Assembly (NCBI GenBank): GCA_937924555.1
Contig: CALDSN010000154.1
Coordinates: 1 to 7,720, forward strand
Direction: 5' to 3'
DNA: 7,720 bases
From: an uncultured bacterium
Lineage (GTDB): Bacteria > Cloacimonadota > Cloacimonadia > Cloacimonadales > Cloacimonadaceae
Shown: positions 1-4,805 of the stretch, in pieces
How positions within the stretch are numbered: position 1 is the stretch's first letter
How the letters are laid out: every line of letters starts with the position of its first letter
Translations under genes and position numbers: made by a program
Notes under the pieces: generated by a model
Seen by the model: only the letters and a program-made list of their open reading frames with translations
Told to the model about the DNA's origin: nothing
Database searches by the model: none

Positions 1-557
1 GTGTAAAAGAAATCATCAACTTTGGATTCAGCCACGCCTGCTACACCGGCATCAGCTATCTGGAACTGATTAAAGATGTTCACCGAAGTGGTTATCTTTA
101 CATTGTTGAGGCTAACCATAACCCCTTCCCAAGGCTCACTTGTGGCCCCGGAAAAGGGCAACATAGCCGTGGTAACATGATTAATAGGGATAGGGTTACC
201 TGGTGATTCGATAGTGCTATCAGTAATCAAACGGAGTTGGGTTACTCCATTCATTTCTTTTACCGTTCCTGTCAAGCGAACCATGTCTCCAACATGAACT
301 GTATTGCTTGTAGCAGCATCATAGACATAAAGCCCAGTCCATTTCCCATCATAACCGGTAGTTACGGGATCGGATAAATAGAAACTTGCTCCTGCTTTAA
401 CCGCAGTAACAATACCCCTAACCTGCTTAATCTGATCCATGTATGGAGAGTTGCCGTTAACTGCGGTTGTCTCCTGAATCTGACGACAGGTGAGCACCTG
501 TGCAGAAAGCCCTATGCTCAAAGCAAGGGTTATAAAAAGTATAACTACACCTTTCAT
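1..557 (-). CDS. Exported protein with YhcR-like OB-fold domain (3' end missing)
   Basis: Partial gene: the reading frame is open from the ATG at 557 to the left edge (185 codons, no stop), so the C-terminus lies outside the window. Residues 1-20 form a clear signal peptide (MKG, hydrophobic core, then LSA|Q), so the product is exported. Residues about 25-185 resemble the OB-fold domain found in YhcR/ExeM/NucH-type extracellular nucleases and in many FCB surface proteins: a QIQ...SPYMDQ opening, VRGIVTAV, SFYLSDP, GLYVYD, VHVGDMVRLTGTVKEMNG, then EPWEGVMVSLNNVKI. No catalytic nuclease domain is visible in this part, so nuclease activity cannot be claimed; the missing part could carry a nuclease, a lamin-tail domain or a type IX sorting signal. 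The ATG directly abuts the lspA stop (TAA then ATG), and its ribosome site AAGGAG lies inside the last lspA codons, so the two genes are probably translationally coupled. The start choice is strong; the domain call is made by eye. Confidence 0.75.
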   Translation of the reverse strand, partial: MKGVVILFITLALSIGLSAQVLTCRQIQETTAVNGNSPYMDQIKQVRGIVTAVKAGASFYLSDPVTTGYDGKWTGLYVYDAATSNTVHVGDMVRLTGTVKEMNGVTQLRLITDSTIESPGNPIPINHVTTAMLPFSGATSEPWEGVMVSLNNVKITTSVNIFNQFQIADAGVAGVAESKVDDFFY

Positions 558-1127
558 TTATATCTCCTTGGTAGTAATCTCTTCTTGAGGTTGTGCTTCA
601 GCAACCTGAGCCGGAACTGAAGCGTCTTTTATAAAGATCATGTCTATAATCAACAAACACACTCCAATAAAGATTGAGCTGTCTGCAATGTTAAAAATTG
701 GAAAGCGCTGCATAATAATATCCGGGAAATCAACGCTAAAGAAATCCGTAACGCTGCCGTAAATGATTCTATCTACCATGTTTCCCAATGCTCCTCCCAG
801 AACAAAACCAAAGGAAAAGACTTGGATTCGGTGCTGGCTGTGGAATAACAGGTAGAGGATAAAAGCTAGAGCTAAAATTGTAACACCTATGAAGAACCAT
901 CTATTGAATGCATCGTTATTGAATCCGAGAGAAAAGGCAGCACCGGAATTCTGCACATAATACAGCATAAAAGTGTCGCCAAAAGTGTTTTTAAGAATGG
1001 GGATACATTGATGCAGCTCAAGGTTTACCCGCACTAGGGTCTTGGTTAACTGGTCTAAAACCAAGGATAACATCATGATAAAGAAAGCTGGGCTAACTTT
1101 AAGTTCCGTTTTGGGTAAGAGGCTCAA
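558..1127 (-). CDS. lspA: Lipoprotein signal peptidase (signal peptidase II)
   Basis: Inner-membrane aspartyl protease that cleaves signal peptides from diacylglyceryl-modified prolipoproteins (family A8). The 189-residue product has the four expected membrane segments (about 11-32, 72-96, 101-117, 142-166) and the family motifs: DQLTK at 25-29, NSGAAFS at 60-66, GGALGNMVDR at 111-120, GSVTDF at 124-129 and FNIADSSI at 145-152. The catalytic aspartates should be D128 and D149. The C-terminal tail after 167 (rich in A, Q, E) is somewhat longer than in typical 160-170 residue members. The start is TTG at 1127, overlapping the traR stop as TTGA; the next ATG codons (18-19) lie inside the first membrane helix and would destroy it. 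A purine-rich AAAAGG sits about 11 bases upstream. A position directly behind a DksA/TraR-type gene is a common arrangement. Identity is near certain. Confidence 0.96.
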   Translation of the reverse strand: MSLLPKTELKVSPAFFIMMLSLVLDQLTKTLVRVNLELHQCIPILKNTFGDTFMLYYVQNSGAAFSLGFNNDAFNRWFFIGVTILALAFILYLLFHSQHRIQVFSFGFVLGGALGNMVDRIIYGSVTDFFSVDFPDIIMQRFPIFNIADSSIFIGVCLLIIDMIFIKDASVPAQVAEAQPQEEITTKEI

Positions 1128-1525
1128 CGTCTTTGCCGCCTTTTCTTGTCTTCCATTTTCTCTTTACAACCAAAGCAATATATGGCATAGGGAATAACCT
1201 CTAGGCGGGATTCTTGAATCAGCTCTCCGCACATTTCACAAATACCATATGAGCCATCCGCAATACGGCGCATGGCATCGTTCAACAAGCGTATCTTTTC
1301 CCTTTCACCTTCCATCATCATCACAGTTTGTTCCATTAGATTCGTATCAGAACCCTGATCTGCCTGATGGTATGCATAGCTGGAAAGATCACCGCTGCTT
1401 TCGCGTGCCCCAATGCTCTGATCTTTATTTATATTCTCGATATAGCTAACGCTTTCTCGGAGTTCCCTGAGGATAAGTTCCTCATAGTGTTTAAGTTGCT
1501 CAGCAGTAAGTTTATTTGCTGCCAT
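1124..1525 (-). CDS. DksA/TraR family zinc-finger regulator
   Basis: A 133-residue member of the DksA/TraR family, whose characterised members bind RNA polymerase through the secondary channel and tune transcription with ppGpp. Residues 5-90 are a helical hairpin (coiled-coil) region with the turn near HQADQGSDTN (53-62). The A55-D56 pair lies where DksA carries its tip acidic residues, but the spacing resembles the YteA-like branch more than E. coli DksA. The zinc finger is complete: C96-x2-C99, then C117-x2-C120, with the usual GSYGICEMCGE start and a basic tail (KKRRQRR). The ATG at 1525 follows AAAGGAGATAGAG, a strong ribosome site. The TGA stop overlaps the TTG start of lspA. The family call is secure. 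Whether it acts as a true DksA (ppGpp partner) or a lineage-specific regulator cannot be told, so no symbol is given. Confidence 0.92.
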   Translation of the reverse strand: MAANKLTAEQLKHYEELILRELRESVSYIENINKDQSIGARESSGDLSSYAYHQADQGSDTNLMEQTVMMMEGEREKIRLLNDAMRRIADGSYGICEMCGELIQESRLEVIPYAIYCFGCKEKMEDKKRRQRR

Positions 1526-1587
1526 CTCTATCTCCTTTGCATAATACTCGAAAAAATGAGAATAACCAAGTAATGCGATGCCGTTAC
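1526..1587 (-). promoter_or_regulatory. pnp-traR spacer with candidate promoter
   Basis: This 62-base gap precedes traR. On the minus strand TTGGTT (1569-1564), a 17-base spacer and TATTAT (1546-1541) make a passable sigma-70-like promoter, but the start point would fall only about 10 bases before the ATG. A perfect TTGACA hexamer lies slightly upstream (1596-1591), inside the last pnp codons, without a good -10 at 16-18 bases. AAGTAA/TTACTT (1568-1573 and 1584-1589) can pair as a weak six-base stem, followed at some distance by a T-run. This is too weak for a terminator call. traR may have its own promoter in addition to readthrough from pnp. Confidence 0.3.
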
Positions 1588-2418
1588 TTATGTCAATGAA
1601 AAGTTAGTTGCAACTCTTTGGATAAAAGCAGCTAATAAACCTTTTAGTTGAGCACCCGATATTCCCGCATGATGTCTTATCTCATCCTGAGAATGAGCTT
1701 GTTCGTGAAACAAGTTACTGTAATTAGTTACAATGGAGTAAGCAAGAACCTTCATTCCCGCATGCCGGGCAGCAATCACTTCCGGTACAGTGGACATCCC
1801 CACCAAATCTGCACCCCATGCGGCAAAGGCAGCACATTCAGCCCTGGTTTCCAGACTGGGTCCAGTTACTGCCAGATATACACCTTTCTGAGTATTTATC
1901 CCCTGTTCAGCAGCGATATCATCACATAGCTGCCTGAATTGGGGATCATAGGGTTGGTTCATGGAGGGGAATCGTTCCCCAATGGTCTCATCGTTATGCC
2001 CAATTAAGGGATTTGTCCCCATAAAGTTAATATGATCGGTAAGTTGCACTATCGCCCCTGGAGGAAGCTCCAAACGTAAACTCCCTGCTGCATTTGTAAC
2101 TATCAATGCTTGCACACCAAGCGCTGCCATCACTCTAGTGGGGAAGACAACCTGCTCCATGGCATAGCCTTCATAGAAATGAAAGCGTCCCTGTAGGAAT
2201 AGCACCGGCACTCCCTCAACATCCGCAAGCACCAAGTGCCCCTTATGAGACGGAGCTGTGCTGGCAACAAAACCGGGTATCTCGGTGTATAAAATATTAC
2301 AAAGGCAGGGAAAAGCCTCCGCCATGTCACTTAGCCCTGTCCCCAGGATAATTGCAAACTTGGGGAGCTGAGGAAGCTTAGCCTTCAGCCAAGCGGCTGT
2401 TTCTTGTATGTTAAGCAT
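1588..2418 (-). CDS. Purine nucleoside phosphorylase (trimeric, 6-oxopurine type)
   Basis: Cytoplasmic enzyme that splits inosine or guanosine (and deoxy forms) with phosphate into base and (deoxy)ribose-1-phosphate. It serves purine salvage and pairs naturally with the thymidine kinase three genes upstream. The 276 residues match the low-molecular-mass trimeric family. Motifs are ILGTGLS at 24-30 (phosphate loop, T where many have S), SHKGH at 57-61 (H58), GRFHFYEGY at 77-85 (R78, H80), TNAAGSL at 108-114, DHINFMGTNPLIG at 128-140, GPSLETRAE at 186-194 (E190), VGMSTVPEVIAARH at 206-219 (M208), and TN at 231-232 (N232). The E190/N232 pair is typical of 6-oxopurine specificity. Near residue 244, where the human enzyme has a 5'-hydroxyl-contacting histidine, the by-eye alignment shows glutamine. 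The ATG at 2418 has AAAGGA six bases upstream, and the gap to divIVA is 10 bases. punA, deoD and pupG naming varies between lineages, so no symbol is given. Confidence 0.95.
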   Translation of the reverse strand: MLNIQETAAWLKAKLPQLPKFAIILGTGLSDMAEAFPCLCNILYTEIPGFVASTAPSHKGHLVLADVEGVPVLFLQGRFHFYEGYAMEQVVFPTRVMAALGVQALIVTNAAGSLRLELPPGAIVQLTDHINFMGTNPLIGHNDETIGERFPSMNQPYDPQFRQLCDDIAAEQGINTQKGVYLAVTGPSLETRAECAAFAAWGADLVGMSTVPEVIAARHAGMKVLAYSIVTNYSNLFHEQAHSQDEIRHHAGISGAQLKGLLAAFIQRVATNFSLT

Positions 2419-2428
2419 AGGTTATCCT

Positions 2429-2998
2429 TTAGTTATTTGGTCTATCATCCTGCTTGGGGACAATCTCTTCCTTAATCTGGCGGAACTCACTGTCAAGTTG
2501 CAGTTCGCTGTCTTTATTCAACAATGGGTCTTTGCCTATTCTATCCTGGAAACTCTGTAACTCTACCCTGAACTGCATCAGGAACTGGCGTTTTTGCTCT
2601 TTCACTTGCAGGTATTGGTGTTCCAGTACACTGAGGTATTGCTTTGCTTCATGGATCGCTCTCTTTGCTTTCAGTTCTGCTTCGTGAATGATATTCTCTG
2701 CTTCCTTACGGGCATTGGCAACGATATCCGCTTTGGTTTTCTCGGCAAAAACAAGTGTTCTGCTAATCAGTTCTTCTCTACGCTTCAGGTCTTCCACGGC
2801 ATTACCGGCTTGCACAGCCTCCTGCTTAACCTCATATTGCATCTGTTCACGTCGAGCTAGTTCCCTTTCCTGTTTCTTTTGGAACTCCTCAATCTCTCCG
2901 GCTATCTGCTCTAAAAAGGCACGCACCTCTTTCTTGTTGTACCCGAACATCTGTCCGGAAAACTCCTGGTGCTTAATATCTATTGGAAACAGTGGCAT
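2429..2998 (-). CDS. DivIVA-domain coiled-coil protein
   Basis: A 189-residue protein with an N-terminal DivIVA domain (PIDIKHQEF at 5-13, GYNKKEVRAFLEQI at 19-32) and a long helical, heptad-rich region (about 28-155). The central segment around 85-125 (KTKADIVANARKEAENI and following) resembles the membrane-periphery coils of DivIVA, GpsB and related proteins. A charged, probably disordered tail follows. Family members bind curved membrane and recruit division, polarity or cell-wall factors; the role here is unproven. In B. subtilis DivIVA the membrane-inserting pair is F17-R18. Here the same ungapped positions are M17-F18, so the hydrophobic side chain is shifted and the arginine is lost. 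The ATG at 2998 follows AGGAGGAGATT, a near-perfect ribosome site that fills the 12-base gap after yggT. The yggT-divIVA order is also seen in Gram-positives and cyanobacteria near ftsZ/sepF, which hints at an envelope or division role. Confidence 0.9.
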   Translation of the reverse strand: MPLFPIDIKHQEFSGQMFGYNKKEVRAFLEQIAGEIEEFQKKQERELARREQMQYEVKQEAVQAGNAVEDLKRREELISRTLVFAEKTKADIVANARKEAENIIHEAELKAKRAIHEAKQYLSVLEHQYLQVKEQKRQFLMQFRVELQSFQDRIGKDPLLNKDSELQLDSEFRQIKEEIVPKQDDRPNN

Positions 2999-3010
2999 AA
3001 TCTCCTCCTG

Positions 3011-3280
3011 TTAACTTAGCGATGCAATCAACCTGGCAAGCAGGCTCAGCAGCATATAAGCTATGATTGGTGACAAATCCAAGCCCATTGGGGGCATAAT
3101 CCGCCTAATTGGAGCTAACAATGGCTCAGTTATCTCATACAAAAACCTGAATATGGGATTCCCCAAATCTCTCACAAACCAAGACATTATCACTCTGGCA
3201 AAGAGCAATATGTTATAAATCTCAATCACCCGCACCAGCAGGAACATCGCCGCCCCGGTGAATGAATGGGGGAAGTTCAA
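3011..3280 (-). CDS. YggT family membrane protein
   Basis: Small integral membrane protein of 89 residues with one YggT repeat: membrane helices at about 12-34 and 68-87. Between them is the family signature ARVIMSWFV (28-36), NPIFRFLYEITEPLLAPIRR (41-60) and GLDLSPIIAYMLL (66-78). YggT proteins are linked to osmotic tolerance and, in organisms with neighbouring DivIVA or SepF genes, to division or thylakoid/nucleoid organisation; the molecular function is unsettled. The chosen start is TTG at 3280, which overlaps the tdk TGA as TTGA and has GAGG seven bases upstream. An in-frame ATG at 3247 (residue 12) would also leave both helices intact, but is preceded only by a weak GGGGCGG stretch. E. 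coli YggT has two such repeats; the single-repeat form is usual elsewhere. Confidence 0.9.
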   Translation of the reverse strand: MNFPHSFTGAAMFLLVRVIEIYNILLFARVIMSWFVRDLGNPIFRFLYEITEPLLAPIRRIMPPMGLDLSPIIAYMLLSLLARLIASLS

Positions 3281-3837
3281 TCTAAAACCTCATGACAATT
3301 ACGGCATCTGGCTTCATAGGCTTCCGTAGAGCCCACCAATATCTTTTCACCCTTATGTATTGTTCTTTGAGTGCGATTGGCGGGGTTTCCGCACTTCATG
3401 CAGATGGCAAGGTTCTTTGTTACATATTCTGCCACGGCAAGAAGCTGAGGCATACTGCCGAATGGCTCTCCCTTATAATCCTGATCCAAACCGGCAACGA
3501 TCACCCGGTAGCCCTGATCAGCCAAATCGTTACAGATGCCCACAATGGACTCATCAAAGAACTGCGCCTCATCGATAGCTACAATCTTGATATCATCTTG
3601 CAGGTAGGTGTATATCTCGCTTGGTTCATTTATGGGAACGGATGGAGCTTGCATCTGAGAATGGGATACGATGTTGTTGGCATCGTAACGATCGTCAATC
3701 ACGGGCTTAAATACTAAAACTCTCTGCTTGGCATACTCAGCTCGACGGATGCGGCGAATAAGTTCCTCGGTTTTACCGCTGAACATACTACCGCATATAA
3801 CCTCAATCCAGCCAGTCTTCTGGTTAATAATATTCAC
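3277..3837 (-). CDS. tdk: Thymidine kinase (type II)
   Basis: Cytoplasmic thymidine salvage enzyme (ATP + thymidine to dTMP), type II / TK1-like family. Across 186 residues it shows the P-loop GSMFSGKT at 16-23, DEAQFF at 89-94 (Walker B aspartate and catalytic base E90), GLDQDYKGEPFG at 116-127, the lasso region about 160-175, and the structural zinc site C146-x2-C149 with C178-x2-C181 (or H182). The first P-loop residue pair is CGS where GP is commoner. The frame opens with GTG at 3837; AGGAG lies nine bases upstream, and no upstream ATG exists in frame before the methyltransferase gene. The 71-base gap upstream (3838-3908) contains TTGACA (3904-3899) immediately after the methyltransferase stop and an A/T-rich GATTATAAG near 3866-3858, but the two are not properly spaced as one promoter. 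Confidence 0.96.
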   Translation of the reverse strand: MNIINQKTGWIEVICGSMFSGKTEELIRRIRRAEYAKQRVLVFKPVIDDRYDANNIVSHSQMQAPSVPINEPSEIYTYLQDDIKIVAIDEAQFFDESIVGICNDLADQGYRVIVAGLDQDYKGEPFGSMPQLLAVAEYVTKNLAICMKCGNPANRTQRTIHKGEKILVGSTEAYEARCRNCHEVLD

Positions 3838-3908
3838 TTTTCGTAGCTCCTTTCTCGCTTATAATCCCAATTTACCAACACACAAAATGCGTGCTTTTTG
3901 TCAATTAC
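3838..3908 (-). promoter_or_regulatory. Methyltransferase-tdk spacer, possible promoter elements
   Basis: This is the largest spacer inside the left cluster. On the minus strand it opens with a perfect TTGACA (3904-3899). There is no recognisable -10 hexamer 16-18 bases downstream; the best TATA-like string (TTATAAG) is 34-35 bases away. ACAAAA and TTTTGT can pair across eight bases, giving a weak stem with no following T-run in the minus direction. A promoter for tdk is possible but not demonstrated. Confidence 0.2.
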
Positions 3909-4631
3909 TCATTTCTTGCATAGCTCATAAGCGCAGATTCCTGCACAAACAGCAGCATTTAGGGATTCCATTTGCCCCGGCATTTCTATTCTTATACTAA
4001 GGTCTGCCATCGTTTTGGCTTCCACGCTTACTCCATGGGCTTCCCCCCCCACAACGATCACCAAGGGTTCTGGTGTCAGGGACAAATCACCCAAGCTGAC
4101 ACTGCCTTCCATATCCAAAATCATAACTTTGCTACCTGCCTCTTTCAGTTCCTCAAGCTTACATTCTCTGAACGGGACTTTATACACTGCCCCCAATGAT
4201 GCTCTGATCACCTTAGGAGAGCTCACTTCACAACAAGAGGGGCTAAGCAGCAAACAGTCTACCCCAAAAGCTGCAGCTATACGGAAGATTGTGCCCATAT
4301 TCCCCGGATCACTGATTCCATCCAGATAGAAAGCAAAACGAAATTCCCGCTCACGCTCTTTGGGAATGGGAAACAGCCCCGCTACTGCCGGCGGACTGTC
4401 ACTGTCACAAATCCGCTGCATTGCCTCTTCTCCAACCCTGAACGTTTTGTTTGCTCGAATAGCCGATGCATCTTCTCTCAGATAAAGCTCAAGAGCATAT
4501 ATCCCCCACTCTGCCAGTTGATTAAGCAGTCTGCTACCCTCTACCACCACTTTCTGTTCCAACTTGCGATATTTCTTTTGTTTCAACTTGGAGAGGCTGG
4601 CTACCTGTGCCTTGCTAAGCTCATTAATCAT
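3909..4631 (-). CDS. SpoU/TrmH-family RNA 2'-O-methyltransferase
   Basis: SAM-dependent enzyme that methylates a ribose 2'-OH in rRNA or tRNA. The N-terminal part (about 10-90) matches the SpoU substrate-binding domain (KYRKLEQKVVVEGSRLL at 20-36, then a small alpha/beta fold ending in PPAVAGLF at 80-87). The C-terminal SPOUT (trefoil-knot) domain has all three motifs: DGISDPGNMGTIFRIAAAFG at 104-123 (N111, R117), VVGGEAHGVS at 193-202, and IEMPGQMESLNAAVCAG at 215-231 (S223-L224-N225). SPKVIRASLGAVYKVPF at 138-154 is also typical. The 240-residue length fits RlmB/TsnR-like members; the target nucleotide cannot be read from sequence. The ATG at 4631 is preceded by GGAG with an eight-base spacing. 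The gene directly follows the DnaA-box cluster, so its promoter must lie in or near those boxes, and DnaA could influence its expression (inference). Confidence 0.92.
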   Translation of the reverse strand: MINELSKAQVASLSKLKQKKYRKLEQKVVVEGSRLLNQLAEWGIYALELYLREDASAIRANKTFRVGEEAMQRICDSDSPPAVAGLFPIPKEREREFRFAFYLDGISDPGNMGTIFRIAAAFGVDCLLLSPSCCEVSSPKVIRASLGAVYKVPFRECKLEELKEAGSKVMILDMEGSVSLGDLSLTPEPLVIVVGGEAHGVSVEAKTMADLSIRIEMPGQMESLNAAVCAGICAYELCKK

Positions 4632-4680
4632 CCTGTTTTCTCCTGCACCTTAAATAGCATAAATTCAGCTATCTACACAC

Positions 4681-4689
4681 TTATCCACA
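4681..4689 (+). other. DnaA box A
   Basis: Perfect match to the high-affinity DnaA consensus TTATCCACA. It forms the left arm of an inverted pair with box B, five bases away. A degenerate relative, CTATCTACA, sits just left at 4669-4677. Confidence 0.75.
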
Positions 4690-4694
4690 TTCCC

Positions 4695-4703
4695 TGTGGA
4701 TAA
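4695..4703 (-). other. DnaA box B (inverted)
   Basis: TGTGGATAA on the plus strand, i.e. a perfect TTATCCACA on the minus strand. It is the only box of the five in this orientation and lies head-to-head with box A across TTCCC. Confidence 0.75.
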
Positions 4704-4743
4704 ATAGCTTTTTCTAACTTACTGCCTTTATTGTACATTACGC

Positions 4744-4765
4744 ATTGTGGCTGATTATCCACAAT
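4744..4765. repeat. 7-bp inverted repeat overlapping DnaA box C
   Basis: ATTGTGG (4744-4750) and CCACAAT (4759-4765) are perfect complements around an eight-base loop. No T-run follows on either strand, so it is not an intrinsic terminator. It overlaps box C and could be a cruciform or an extra protein site. Confidence 0.5.
4755..4763 (+). other. DnaA box C
   Basis: Perfect TTATCCACA, first of a three-box direct array (starts at 4755, 4768 and 4779, i.e. 13 and 11 bases apart). The near-helical spacing would place bound DnaA molecules on roughly the same DNA face. Confidence 0.75.
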
Positions 4766-4767
4766 AC

Positions 4768-4776
4768 TTATCCACA
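4768..4776 (+). other. DnaA box D
   Basis: Perfect TTATCCACA, second in the direct array, four bases after box C and two bases before box E. Confidence 0.75.
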
Positions 4777-4778
4777 TC

Positions 4779-4787
4779 TTATCCACA
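4779..4787 (+). other. DnaA box E
   Basis: Perfect TTATCCACA, last in the direct array. Its ACA end is 14 bases from the AT-rich tract starting at 4802, which contains one non-A/T base in 19. Confidence 0.75.
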
Positions 4788-4805
4788 CTCATCGCAAAGC
4801 CTTTT

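Larger units (their letters stand above)
4667..4709. repeat. Nested inverted repeat around DnaA boxes A and B
   Basis: The outer arms AGCTAT (4667-4672) and ATAGCT (4704-4709) enclose the inverted box pair 4681-4689 / 4695-4703. On the right the box directly abuts the outer arm; on the left eight bases (CTACACAC) intervene. Transcribed leftward, this would form a hairpin in the leader of the methyltransferase mRNA; as DNA it is a two-fold symmetric DnaA site. Confidence 0.6.
4632..4805. promoter_or_regulatory. AT-rich intergenic region with DnaA-box cluster (possible oriC or DnaA-binding locus)
   Basis: This 174-base non-coding spacer lies between the C11 protease gene and the methyltransferase gene. 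It holds five exact TTATCCACA boxes (listed separately), two inverted repeats and AT-rich tracts at 4651-4666, 4701-4740 and, just into the protease gene's 3' end, 4802-4820. The three-box array points its ACA ends toward 4802-4820, the same polarity that E. coli R1 has toward its unwinding element. No dnaA, dnaN, rpmH, gidA or parAB gene is visible nearby. The methyltransferase promoter presumably lies at the left side; TATGCT at about 4660-4655 on the minus strand is a weak -10 candidate without a good -35. Confidence 0.6.

Noticed and set aside
3245..3247. Alternative ATG start for YggT at residue 12
   Set aside because: Possible, but the TTG at 3280 has a better ribosome site (GAGG, seven bases) and a stop/start overlap like two other junctions; kept only as an alternative.
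3292..3717. 141-codon plus-strand open frame opposite tdk
   Set aside because: tdk on the other strand has a complete set of family motifs; the antisense frame shows no domain or convincing start context.
3876..3904. Complete sigma-70 promoter before tdk using TTGACA at 3904
   Set aside because: At 15-18 bases downstream the hexamers are GTGTGT, TGTGTT, GTGTTG and TGTTGG, none close to TATAAT.
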